In this document: piece by piece, positions 1 to 10,210 of the stretch
How positions within the stretch are numbered: the first letter of the stretch is position 1
How the letters are laid out: every line of letters begins with the position of its first letter
From: Gordionus sp. m RMFG-2023
Lineage: Eukaryota; Nematomorpha; Gordioida; Chordodea; Parachordodidae
Direction: 5' to 3'
DNA: 64,000 nucleotides
NCBI RefSeq assembly: GCF_954871325.1
Contig: NC_088779.1
Coordinates: 4,776,846-4,840,845, forward strand
Translations under genes and position numbers: made by a program
Notes under the pieces: generated by a model
What the model saw: only the letters and a program-made list of their open reading frames with translations
Databases searched by the model: none
Told to the model about the DNA's origin: nothing

Positions 1-301
1 AATTTTGTACAACAAAATTGAATCAACCCTCATTGTAATTCAAAATTTTTATCCTGATTTTTATGATAATTTTTTAAAGTGGGAAAAACCACCAACCTTA
101 ATCCACCTACCCCTTAAATCAAGGTCTTTAATTTCAAATTTTTTAACAACACTTATTATGGAAGTTAATTCAAATTTAAATTCCCTTAAAGTGGGAGAAT
201 CTTTTAACCTTTCCTTTTAAAGTCTTAATTAAACCTACAGATAAAAATAAAAAAACTATTTTGCATGAAAGTATAAAATAGACCATTTTTATGATTTAGA
301 A

Positions 302-807
302 ATGGAAAATTACGTTCCTGATGTAAGGGCTACATCTGATTTTGCCCATAAATGTAAAATTATATCAAAAAAAATAGACCAAGGGGACGTATGTGGAGCT
401 CTTAAATTAGCTTCATCTAATGATAAATTGGCTCCATTTGATGAACATGCTTTTACTTTATTAAAAGAATTGCACCCTCAAGCTTTTCCTGAAGATCTTC
501 CCATCCCTATAAAATCATCGAAATAGGTAAGGAAGAATTAATTAAAACAGTTTTATCTTTTAATAAAAACTCTGCAGGGGGAATTGACGGTTTTCGCCCC
601 TCTTATTTCCAATTTTTAATTAACCCTAAAAATCCTTATCAAGATTCATTTGTAAATTCATTGATAATACTTAGTGAAAATATATTAAACAATGATTTAC
701 CTAGTCAAATTCACCAAATTATTTTTGGCGCAAAATTAATTGCTTTTTCTAAGCCTGATGGTGGAGTTCGGCCAATTGCAATAGGGTCTTTTGTAGGAGA
801 CTTTTAG
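302..807 (+). pseudogene. LINE polyprotein, pre-RT region and RT fingers
   Basis: Two consecutive frames. The first (302-526) has no recognised domain. The second (about 520-807) carries the RT N-terminal region: the SAGGIDGFRPSYF block, then a stretch ending KPDGGVRPIAIGSFVG, which is RT motif 1/2 of this LINE family. The frame changes near 526 and again near 800, where the sense reading continues as LLAKIIVERIKP and leads directly into the palm block at 849. The start at 302 is only the first ATG in this frame. The true ORF start of the element is probably upstream of the window, since sense-like sequence (for example at 5-220) precedes it. Confidence 0.7.
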
Positions 808-1394
808 CTAAGATAATCGTTGAGCGCATCAAACCTGATGCTTCAAAAATGTTCCAAACATATCAACTAGGCTTTGGTACTAAAGGGGGATGCGAAATAG
901 CCGCTCACTCTCTTCGCATATATATCGAAGATCCTCCTCCAGACGCCGTAGTCTGTAAGCTTGATTTTAAAAATGCTTTTAATTCTTTATCCAGAAAAAC
1001 ATTTTTGAACATTTTTTATGAAAAATTCCCAGTTTATGCAAGATTTAATGAACAGTCTTATGGCTGTAGAACCCCTCTCAAATTCGGGGAATATACAATT
1101 CCTTCTGCCGAAGGTATTCAACAAGGAGACCCTTTGGGCCCTCTGATCTTTAGTTTAGGTATACATAACCTAGTTCATTGTCTAAAATCCTCTTTTAATT
1201 TAGATTTAAACATATGGTATCTAGATGATGGTACCATTTGCGGACCTTCTAAAAATATTCTTGCAGGGATAGATTATATAGAGAAGAATTCTCTAAACAT
1301 AGGCCTTACTCTAAATAAAGCTAAATCGGAAATATGCTTTTTAAATTCAAATACTCTCAAAATCCAAGGGTTTAAAATCATCAAAAAAAAGTGA
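801..1394 (+). pseudogene. LINE reverse transcriptase palm domain
   Basis: RNA-directed DNA polymerase core that copies LINE RNA at the nicked target. Counting from the ATG at 849, the catalytic aspartate of motif A is D39 in KLDFKNAFNS. The GIQQGDPLGPLIF block at residues 89-101 is motif B, and WYLDDGT at 123-129 gives the paired catalytic aspartates D126 and D127 of motif C. The family-typical LGFGTKGGCEIAAH block lies at residues 7-20. All three metal-binding aspartates are present. The frame ends in an A8 run at 1383-1390, and the downstream domains continue in another frame from that same run, so a single homopolymer indel separates them. Confidence 0.85.
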
Positions 1395-2373
1395 AATTAA
1401 TCTTCTAGGTTCACCTTTAAGCAGTTTTTCCAACTGTGAGGTGTTCGTGGAAAAATTTTTCGAAGGCTTATCAGGACTTGAAACTATTTTAAACGAAATT
1501 CCTTCACACCAGAGCTTTTTTCCTTTAAAAAAATATTTATTTTTACCAAAGATTGTACATATTTTTAGATCTTCTTCCTTTTTTTTAAATAATGAAATTA
1601 TTAATCGTGTTCATGAATTTTTTAGAAGTTTATTAGAAAATATTTTAAATATTAAATTGGAAGATTTTAATTGGGGTTTCTCACAATTACCCTCGAAAAT
1701 GGGTGGTTTAGATTTATATCCTTTAAACCTTCTATCTCTTTCCTCATTTTTGGCATCGCGTTTGATGAATAACGCCATGATATCTACTTTTATCTCTCCT
1801 AAAGATAACCTTTTAAACTCAGCCTTGACAGCCTGGGTATCTTTAGCTCCACCTGAAGCTGTCTTACTTACGATCTTAACACACCAATCTATTTTCGAAC
1901 CTTTAATTAAAAATTTTTTTAAAATAATCTCATCAAACCCCCCTTTGGAGTATATTCAACTATTACAGAATGCTGACTGTATTAGTGCTTATGAATGGTT
2001 GGAAGCATTACCAAGTCGTAATCTAGGTAACCTCTTATCAGATGAACAATTAAGAGTTGCCATAGGCCATCGACTTGGATGTAACATTGTTCAACCACAT
2101 ACATGCATCAAATGTAAAACATTAGTTGACTGCAAAGGGAGACATGGTCTAAATTGTATATATAGTCAAGGCAGGCATGCAAGGCATGCAGCAATTAATT
2201 TAGCTATTAGCCGTTCTCTTACCAGGGCCCGAATACCAAACATCCTGGAGCCTACAAATTTATCGTTAGATGATGGCTTAAAACCAGATGGCTTAACTTC
2301 CATGCCTTGGTCTTTAGGGAAATCCTTAATTTGGGACTTCACATGCGTATCTTCTGTTTCCAAAAAAATTTAA
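1390..2373 (+). pseudogene. LINE thumb, CCHC zinc knuckle and restriction-like endonuclease
   Basis: Continuation of the LINE protein. Counting from codon 1441, residues 1-215 are the RT thumb and connection. Next comes a zinc knuckle with C222-x2-C225, then H235-x3-C239, followed by RHARHAAIN (H246, H249). The endonuclease signature follows: KPDG (D283) and, 16 residues later, the WDFT aspartate (D299). CCHC followed by PD and D is the known architecture of restriction-like-endonuclease LINEs, where the nuclease nicks the target to prime reverse transcription. The frame ends beside an A7 run at 2362-2368 and the tail continues in a different frame. Confidence 0.8.
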
Positions 2374-2645
2374 ATTCTAAATCGGTTGATATAGCCGAGA
2401 AAAAATTAACAATGAAATATTTTAAATTCACAAATTATATTTTTACACCGATTGTTATCTCTTCCCTTGGACATATGCCAAGTGGAACTTTAAAGTTTTT
2501 AAAAAATATAGGGGATAAGATAAGAGCCCTTACATCAGAACCTAAAGAATTTTATTTCTTAAAACAAAACCTCCAAATCACAATTTTAAAATATAATTAC
2601 GCATGTTTTTTGGGAACTTGTAGTCCCACCTCGGTTTTTATATAA
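2360..2645 (+). pseudogene. LINE polyprotein C-terminal tail
   Basis: Sense reading NLNSKSVDIAEKKLTMKY... continues the LINE protein after the nuclease motif. It contains the block FTPIVISSLGHMPSGTLKFL and ends with ALTSEP, then FLKQNLQITILKYNYA and FLGTC. An equivalent block (ITDEPRESFHLRQ) occurs at the end of the second LINE copy, which supports it as part of the element and not a chance frame. An open frame here can start at 2307, but the residues before about 2360 overlap the nuclease domain in the wrong frame and are not real. Confidence 0.7.
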
Positions 2646-2660
2646 TATTTTTTTTTTATT

Positions 2661-3205
2661 TTATTTTATATTTGATGTGAGAAAACTATATATTGAATAA
2701 AAATTGTAGATATTAATGAAAGCACAAAATATTTACCAAATAATATTTTCCATGGGGGGTGGGGGGGGGGGTATTCCCAAACCTCCTTTTGTATCGATCA
2801 ATGAAGGTATTAATTTATATATATATTTTTTTTTTTATATATATGTTACCGGAAAAGTGTGTAATCAGTTAGTATGTGTAATATCTCTCAGAATTGTCTG
2901 AAAATAGGTCGGCATTTTGTACTTCCTGATTACATTTTCGGCAACAAAAATTATTTTAATAGTTGATTTGGCTATTTATTGATTTTACTTTATTATAATT
3001 TTGCCTTTACTTAATAGGAAATGTGCAATATTCTGAAATAAATAAACTTTTAATATAGAAGTCTGTTCTGCTTAATGTTTTTAAAATTTAGGGCGTTGTT
3101 TTAAAAATATTTTTAACCCTCCCACTCTCGCGCTTAATGTTTAATATCTTTTTTTTTAAAAACCCGCCAATTGCAGATCTTTAGCGAGAATTACACAAAT
3201 TAGTG
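2661..3205. other. AT-rich spacer with a G run
   Basis: No coding signal seen. Holds a G-rich tract at about 2754-2771 (two long G runs split by one T) and a T/A tract near 2820-2840. Confidence 0.5.
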
Positions 3206-3545
3206 TTGCTAGAGACCAGCGAGCCTGGCTATGGCCGGGCCTTATTTTAATTTTTTTAAATATACCCGAGCCGGGCCTTAAAAAAATTTTAAAAATACCC
3301 CTGCCGGGTCATATAAAAACCGAATATTTTAAATCGCCATTATTATCTATAAAAAAATTAAAATAAATATAATATATTATAAAAAAAATCTATGGGGCGG
3401 GCCTGAAGGGAAAAATTTTAATATTACACCTATTTAAGCATTTCATTTTTATTTCTTCTAAAATTTGGTTGTGAATTTTTTGTCCGGTATTTTCTTCTGG
3501 TTTTTTTGACCTGGACATTTCGGACCGAGCTTCTAAAAAAGCTGC
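3206..3545. repeat. MITE-like repeat rich in CCGGGCC blocks, copy 1
   Basis: Starts near TAGAGACCAGCGAGCC and holds spaced GCCGGGCC blocks in otherwise AT-rich DNA, including TTTTTTTAAATATACCCG and an AAATCGCCATTATTA block. Both of those recur at 40355-40603 in the same order, so this is a dispersed repeat. The left end resembles the reverse complement of the right end of the other copy (AGAGACC...). The right end here is not clear. Confidence 0.5.
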
Positions 3546-4063
3546 CCTAATAATTTGTTGTTTAATTTTTTTTTTAATATAATCATGACAAAAAGTATCT
3601 CTTCATTAAATTTCAAATATTCATTAAAATATCATTTTTACTTGTTGTTCATTAAAATATAATTTTTACTTGTTGAAATCCAATATTCCATACTACCTAT
3701 ATATATTTATGTAAATATAAAAAAATGAAGTAAAATTTTTTAGTAATAATGAAAATATTTAGGAAGTTATATGTAAAATAAAAACGATTTCCTGGGCCCA
3801 TACGCAAACTTTCCTCAAGGGCCACTAGTAAAAAAGGTAATTATCATAATAAAAATGGAAGATTATCCTCTAAAATTTTCGGTTCAATTCGTAAAAAATC
3901 TCGATGTTTTTGATTCTTAATTTGTAAATTAACAAAATAGTATTTATTAAGCACAATATTTAATTATATTATCTCCTTAAAAGTCTTAACAAACAACCTC
4001 CAAAATGTAGATTACACAAAATAATATATTCCTAACGATATATTCAAATTTATTAACCACACC
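3546..4063. other. AT-rich spacer, no gene seen
   Basis: No coding signal, inverted repeat or recognised element seen on either strand. Confidence 0.5.
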
Positions 4064-4397
4064 CAGGCTTGTTAATCGATCCTTTTAAAAAGATCGAATC
4101 CTTATCACGATCTTTTGAGAAAAAGGATCGAAATCCAGGATCGACCTTTTCTTATTTCAATTTCTGATCGATGCAAAATTAACTAATATAAAAAATAAAT
4201 AAATATGGTATAAATTTATTGTAATTGAATAATATAATATAAGTATAACAATTATAACATATTTATTTATTAATAAATTAGCCTTAAATAATAAAAAAAT
4301 TTCTAAATTATCAAACAACCACGTTTTTCATTAAGTACATGTTTAGCTATACTAAACAAGCGCCCCACATGACTTGATGGTAAAGGTCTGTTATATT
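4064..4397 (-). mobile_element. hAT element remnant (family C), 3' part, minus strand
   Basis: Begins with the terminal repeat CAGGCTTGTTAATCGATCC, which matches the reverse complement of the right end of the complete copy at 10219-12914. Subterminal GGATCG-rich inverted sequence follows. On the minus strand near 4330-4390 the hAT C-terminal dimerisation motif is visible (PLPSS..VGRLFS, then KHVLNEK), the equivalent of PLPSSAPVEGLFSRAKHILNEK in the complete copy. The remnant stops exactly where the plus-strand hAT (family A) terminal repeat starts at 4398, inside sequence that in the other copy reads on as transposase, so it was truncated or split by that insertion. Confidence 0.7.
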
Positions 4398-4889
4398 TAG
4401 ACATGTGCGGTGCCGCCGATAATTTTTGACCACGCCGATTTTTATATATTATTTATGAATTGTAACTAGAAGAAAATTAATATTAAATATATTTTAAATT
4501 ATTAAAATGTGATTTTATTTTTTAAATTTGATTTGTAACAATCCATATAATACACATTGGCTCACTTTGGGCAAGTCTGTGACCAACGTTATAGATAAGA
4601 TAAGGATAGTAAAACAGAAAAGGTATTGATATTATTATACATTTTTTTTGTTTATTTTATTATTTTAATCTTAATTTTTATTTTAACTGTTAAAATATTT
4701 AATTATTTTATAATATAGAATATTTAAATAAAACTGATCTCATCCCACATTTAGAATTTTTTTATGGCATAATATTTTTTATTATTAACTTTTTATTATG
4801 TAGATATATGGCATTATTTCAGATTCAAAAGATTTACCAGATAGCAACAAATTAATATAGGTCCTAAATTTTGTGCTATAACTTTTGAT

Positions 4890-6941
4890 ATGGGGACTAG
4901 AGGTGGGAGCGGGCATAATTTTTCCTTCACGGCCCGTCTGCTCACGGTGGTAATAAAAAAATTATCACGCCCATTCACGCTTAACACTAAAAAAATTTCG
5001 ACCCGAACCCGCTCGCTCACGACAAGCAATATCTTGATTCACGCCCGAAAATTCGCGGTGTTTTTAAATTTTTCAAAACTATTGCTATAATTTTACACTT
5101 GTTTGAATTCATTCTTATTTTATTTCTCTAATTTCATAATCCATATTAATAACAAAAAATAAGTACAATCTATAAATCGAAATTTATTTGGAAAAAGAAG
5201 AATGTCCATCTTTTTTTATTTCAATTGTGTACGCCTTTCCTCTAGTAAGAGATTGGATACAGAAAATAACTTTTCACTAGAAGCCGAACTTGCAACTGAT
5301 AAATAATACTCTTTCTCAAAAAGGGAAATGAATATTCCTGCTTCCAAAACTTCAAAATATTGTCTTGTTATTTATCTTATATGAATCTTTTAAGTTCATC
5401 ATCACAGCTTTCATCGGTGATGTTGATGCTTCATCAGAATCATCTAGAAATATACCTTTTATGAGTGTAGAATGAATTAGGAGAGTTATAGTTGGCATTG
5501 ATCATATACGGTTTTTTATGTAGGATAAGTTAGGAAAGTTATAAATGGTAGTTGGCATCGACTTATGCATATCATCTATTTTTATATCATTTAGCATTTT
5601 TAAGATTGTTTTATATATATCATTTTCTTCTTTTAACTTAAGTCTTTTGAAATTCGGATCTAGAATTAAGCCTACTATAGTGGCTGCATAATAATCTTTT
5701 AAATGAAATCTTGTTCTGTATTTTAAGGTTTTGATTATTATTATATCACGTTCAGAGGTTAACAAAATTTTATTAATTTTTGTTTCCCATAGAAAATTTT
5801 TTGTGGGACGAGAATCTGCTTTCAGATTCTCCGAGCATTCTTTAAATATTGATAAAAATTTATCTAACTCGCGTATGATGCTGATATCAATTGTGGCTAA
5901 TCTATTTAATTCTTGCTTGCTAAATAAGTACACCTGTATTTCAGAATATGATTTTAAGAAACTCTGTATCATAGATGTGGCTTAGTTATTTATTAGAATA
6001 TTGTACTATTTTTTTTACCCCATTTATATTTAAGGCTATTTCAGTTAAACAATTGTCAAAAATATAATGCATAATATTATTTAGTATATGGCATATACAT
6101 GCTAGCGTTTCGTCATCTTTGAATGCACTTATAAGATTTGCTCCGTTATCACTCACAACTATACATTTATTTAAGTAATTTTCTACTTCTGTATATTCTC
6201 CGACTACACTTTTAATTTTTACGTTTTTTTTATCCATTGCCCTTGTGGCCAAAACAAATGTTTTTAATTAAAATCCTTAATGATAATATGTCCTATAATG
6301 GTTAAAAAACTTAGATTTTTTTATATTTATCCGTCCAAATATCAGTGATTATGGACAATGATCATGCTTTTAATCTTATCATGGTATATTTTTGGACATA
6401 TAATAGTCATGACAGTTTTCCGGTTCACAACTTTTATATTTTGTTATCCATATGTAACACCAACATTTATCTCTTGGTCTAGCTTGTAAAATCCTTCACT
6501 TTCTGTTGCATTTAAAGATTGAAAATCTTTACAAATAAAAAATAACTGACTTTTCTGTAAAAAATTTAAGCAAAATTTAGCCTAAAGTCTCTCGATAAAA
6601 AACTTATACATCAAAAGAAAATAGAACTAACAAAATGATACCGGATGTTGTTTATAAAATGCGGAAGATTTTTAGTTTTCATAAATTATTCTTTTTTAAA
6701 AAAGAATTAAATTAAATCAGAAAATAATTGCAAATTTATAATTTACAAAATTTATATTTATAAAAAACAATTTTAAAAATTAAAATTTCCGTGATTCGGG
6801 AAATTTATGTTCTCGCCCGAGGAAAATTTTGGGAAGGCCCGTCCCTTAGAATTTAAAATTTATTCACACTCACGCCATGACTCACCGTGACACGATGGGT
6901 CACGCCTAATTTCACGGCCCGCGCAAAACTCTAATGTGGAC
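4890..6941. mobile_element. hAT transposon (family B) with 8-bp target duplication
   Basis: Element body 4898-6933 (2036 bp). The left end starts TAGAGGTGGGAGCGGGC and the right end, in reverse complement, starts TAGAGTTTTGCGCGGGCC, which are imperfect hAT terminal repeats. Flanking 8-mers are ATGGGGAC (4890-4897) and ATGTGGAC (6934-6941), seven of eight identical, the 8-bp duplication expected of hAT. Subterminal regions are rich in CACGG/CCGTG blocks on both sides. The transposase is on the minus strand. It sits inside the coding region of hAT family A. Confidence 0.85.
5205..6252 (-). pseudogene. hAT family B transposase (degenerate)
   Basis: Minus-strand hAT transposase. The upstream piece (5986-6252) holds the catalytic block CIVVSDNGANLISAFKDD, where SDN is the second catalytic aspartate, followed by the CICHILNN block. 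The next piece (5502-5972) has the hAT helical insertion and LKDYYAATIVGLILDPNFKR, the usual LDP block before the C terminus. The dimerisation motif ASSASSEKLFSVSNLLLEER is readable at about 5205-5320. Stops separate the pieces. The N-terminal third, upstream of 6252 on the minus strand, is not clearly readable; no BED finger was seen. Confidence 0.7.
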
Positions 6942-7868
6942 CGACAAATATAGACGGCTAAATTATATTACGTTTACATTTTACGAAATAGATAATAATT
7001 TTAATATTGTATTTTATACATTTGGCGATACATCAAGTCACTCAAAAACATCCCGCTGAAACTATTATTTCCGAGATAGAAAAAGTTGAAAATGAATTTG
7101 ATTTAGGGTCCAAAAAAATTTAAATGGTTACGGATGCAGGACCTAATGTAAAGAAAATTGTTCGTCTAGGAGAATATGACCATCATTTATTTGGGGCATG
7201 GATTACATAATCTAGTGACAGTCGATGGAATAAAAAAAGTTAATAAAATAGAAAATCTCATTAAAAAAGTGGGAGAAATTATATTTGCCTTAAGATTCAA
7301 CACAACGGATTTTGAAAATATAAACGATATCGAAAATAGAAATGTTTTGAATCGATATCATTTACATCGGATATTTTAGATTTGGATGATAATGATTTTT
7401 TTATGAAGATCGTTTGGGGTTTGATGATGATAGTGAATATCAAAAATCATATGAGAAAAAACCTTAAAATTATGTTGGCATAGTATTTTAATAGAGCTGG
7501 AAAGTGTGACTGGCAATAACAAAAATCGTATAAATATTCTATTAAATAGAATGGAGAAACCGGATCTCAAATTATATAACTCCGATTAGGACTTGGTGCA
7601 TGAACTTTTATATTTTCTTAGAAACTTCAAAAAAACTGTTAAATTTTTATACGTCCAAAAGGAGTTACTATAAATTTATCCTAATTATTTCGTAGTGAAA
7701 TTAAATATCATTTAATTGTAAAAGAATATGAAAATCTTCTTATGCATCCCCTAAACAAAATATGCTTACTAAAGATCATAGATTTCCAATAACCGATTTC
7801 AGGTAGTATTTTAAAATACATATTATTATGTTTTTATTATTTCTCTTTGTTTATATTTTTACTTAAGT

Positions 7869-8349
7869 GTTAGGAGCACTTTTGGTTTCTCATTTTCAAT
7901 CTATAAACATAGTAAATGAATATTTAAAGGAAAAAAATATTACTTCCGATGCATATGTCAACACGCTACTTCTCTATGGCCTTACACGGACGAATTAACC
8001 GAATGTAAAACGAAGGAAGTTGCTTCAAAATTCGATTATCTTCCTAAAACAAAAAGACTATTTAACTAGTTTAGAAAAAGAGTGTTATTCATTATTTTTG
8101 CCTTCTAATTTAGAGATAAAAGATTTCTTAGATTTTTGGAAGATAAGAGCATTAGATCTTCCTAAACTTTCAAAATTAGCTAAAAAGGTTCTGTGCGTTA
8201 CAGCTACGAGCACACCCAGCAAGAGTGTATTTTCCATGGCTGGGCTCACTCTGAACTCTAAAAGATCATTATTATGTCCTATAAATCTAAATATTATATA
8301 TGATAATTTTGACTTAATAAAATTATTAAATTATAGTTATAAAACATAA
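7869..8349 (+). pseudogene. hAT family A transposase, C-terminal dimerisation domain
   Basis: From 8020 the frame reads through 109 residues to the natural stop at 8347-8349. It contains LEIKDFLDFWKIRALDLPKL followed by the hAT C-terminal dimerisation signature with TSTPSKSVFSMAGLTLNSKR. The canonical family motif has SSERVFS where this copy has PSKSVFS, so the conserved glutamate is replaced. Upstream, LGALLVSHFQSINIVNEYLK and DAYVNTLL are in related frames with stops between. A homologous end (SSTSSERVFTTASLTLNSRR) lies at 18027-18293. Confidence 0.75.
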
Positions 8350-9220
8350 TAAAGCATGAATTTTATTTTATAAGTGTTTCCAATGAATATATAATTTTAA
8401 TTTTAAAAAAAAAATTGAGTTAGAAAAATATTTGACGCCGCCGCCGATTTTTGTGGCGGCGTCTAAATCGATTTCCCGCCACCAGCCGATCATTTAAAAA
8501 TAGAAACGCCGCCAGGGGCTTAGGGGCTTGAAAAATTTGAGTAATGCAAATAAATTTTTTTTTGATGACTCCCTAATATCCTCCTGAATTAAAAATAAAT
8601 TTTTTGATAGTCCCCCCTGAACAATTTTTTTTTATAATTCTATTAAGTATTATATATAGATTTGATTAATAATTTAAAAATTAATAAGACTATCTAAATT
8701 TTTATTAAATGAAATGCTATATTAAGTATTAGATTAGATTAATACATATAATTTTCACTATATCAGCTTGCAATCAAATTCTGTGTTAAAAATGGAATAT
8801 CAATCATAATGTCTAAAAATCAATTTAGCATTAACAGTTAAAGCTTAATTGATTTTGTTATTTAAATTACTTTATAACCCTAATTAAATAAATAAAATTA
8901 TTTTTTAATTGAAAATTAACAAATTTAATATTGTAATTACCCGAGTTCAAAATCACTAATCTATTAATTAAAACGACTCTTTCTAAAAATATTTCCAATG
9001 TACTAACAAATATAAGAAATTTCTCAGACATATAATTGATCTTCTATTATATAGAATTGGTTACAAAATATTAGGTAAATGCCACTTTTACAGACATATT
9101 TGAAAGTCATAGAATATATTAAAGTTAATATTTTAATAAACTTTACTAATCAGTTTTGATAATAAATATAAGTAACAAGTTGCATTCAATTCTTTAACGC
9201 CATCTATTTATTTTTAATAT

Positions 9221-10051
9221 CAGGGATCCAAACCGAACCTGAACTGAACTGTAAAACCGCCAAAAACTGGTATTTTTAATTAAACCTAAACCGAACCTAA
9301 ACCTCTAAAAAAAATTTCTAGCCAAACCTGAACCGAACCGCTAAAATGCCTCTGAATCGGTTCAAGTCTCATAATTTTATGCTTATAAAATAATGTGTAA
9401 GTTATTACTAGTAGTATATTGCAAAAATTTTAATTATATTCAAATTGTTTTAAAAATTATTATAAATCACATTTGATTGATAAACGTCATCATAATTTTT
9501 ATAAACTTTAGTATATTGCCATTTTACAACATTTTTTAAATATTTTAAGTTTATAAATTATAATGACTAAAAAAAAAAATCTAATATATAAATTATTTAC
9601 ATATAGTATTATAAATGACACATCAAATCTGATATCATATTGACAATGCCAGCTACCCAAGTTAGTGTAGAAAGATGTTTTTCAACAAGTAAATTTATAT
9701 TATCTCCTTATAGATGTATTTTGAGTGAGACGAATTTTGAAAATATATTAATTTTGCGGCTTAATAAAAAAAATTTAAATAATTGTTCATATTAAAATTA
9801 ATCATTAATATTTATAAATAAAATATTATTTTATAATGTGCAATTAATAAAAATGAAGGTTTTTATTTTAATTATGAAATAAAAAAAAATTTTCCTTATA
9901 CATAATCCTAATCTAGGTTTGAATACAAACCGGTTTTTAGAGGTTCGAACCGAACCGATATTTTCATTTTTTGTGAACCTACCTGAACCTTGAACCGTTA
10001 TTTTTATCCGAACCTGAACCGAACCGATATTCGTTTCGGTTTGGATCCCTG
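9221..10051 (+). mobile_element. Non-autonomous hAT (family E) with transposase remnant
   Basis: 831-bp element with perfect 17-bp terminal inverted repeats CAGGGATCCAAACCGAA. ACCGAACC blocks repeat near both ends, typical of hAT subterminal binding sites. At 9644-9795 the plus strand reads PATQVSVERCFSTSKFIL followed by ENILILRLNKK, which is the hAT C-terminal dimerisation motif, so this is an internally deleted hAT keeping its 3' coding end. The 8-mers beside it (TTTAATAT and AAAAATAT) match at five positions. X copy 2 shows the uninterrupted target near 19603-19620, with AAAAATAT, which supports the insertion. Confidence 0.8.
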
Positions 10052-10210
10052 AAAAATATATTATTAAAAATTAAACATCTTATTATTTATCCCACAATGG
10101 ATGTAATCTTTATTAGATATCTTTTTTTCCTTCACTTTTTTTACATGTTTTTAGAAAAGCTGTTATTCTTCTTTGGAAAACATTTTGTGTTAGATTTTTA
10201 ATACGTTAAT

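Larger units (their letters stand above)
1..2660 (+). mobile_element. LINE retrotransposon with restriction-like endonuclease, 5' end outside window
   Basis: Non-LTR retrotransposon copy on the plus strand. Reading from 5' to 3' there is a linker region, a reverse transcriptase, a thumb region, a CCHC zinc knuckle, a PD-D nuclease-like motif and a C-terminal tail, ending shortly before a T-rich tract near 2650. This order, with a single C-terminal nuclease and no APE domain, is that of the early-branching LINEs (R2, NeSL, Hero and R4-like). I cannot assign the clade further. The coding frame is interrupted about four times, twice at A homopolymers, so the copy is dead or the assembly has indels there. 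The 3' UTR is short. No target duplication can be sought because the 5' end lies upstream. A second copy lies at 48275-49885. Confidence 0.85.
4845..7379 (+). pseudogene. hAT family A transposase, catalytic region, interrupted
   Basis: DNA transposase of the hAT superfamily. Before the nested element the frame reads GPKFCAITFDM (4860-4892). After it, from 6934, it reads MWTDKYRRLNYITFTFY, so the two flanks form one continuous hAT motif around the first catalytic aspartate (ITFDMWTD). Further blocks are ETIISEIEKVENEFDLG, then MVTDAGPNVKKIVRLGEY with the second catalytic aspartate (about 7124-7180), then LGHGLHNLVTVDGIKKV (7184-7240). Stops and a frame change near 7175 show it is inactive. The segments match a further remnant at 14460-14600. 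Confidence 0.75.
4398..8512 (+). mobile_element. hAT transposon (family A), copy 1, split by a nested hAT
   Basis: Left end starts TAGACATGTGCGG. The same ten-base end in reverse (CACATGTCTA) closes the related copy at 18528. GC-rich GCCGCC subterminal blocks occur at both sides (4405-4440 and 8433-8512) in an otherwise AT-rich element. The transposase reads on the plus strand from about 4845 to 8349, interrupted by the 2036-bp hAT at 4898-6933. The extreme right end is missing: family-C-type and X-repeat sequence starts where it should be. The element is degenerate, with several stops and frame changes. Confidence 0.75.

Noticed and set aside
5731-5985. Plus-strand frame opposite hAT family B transposase
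   Set aside because: It is a shadow of the minus-strand transposase, which has the recognisable motifs.
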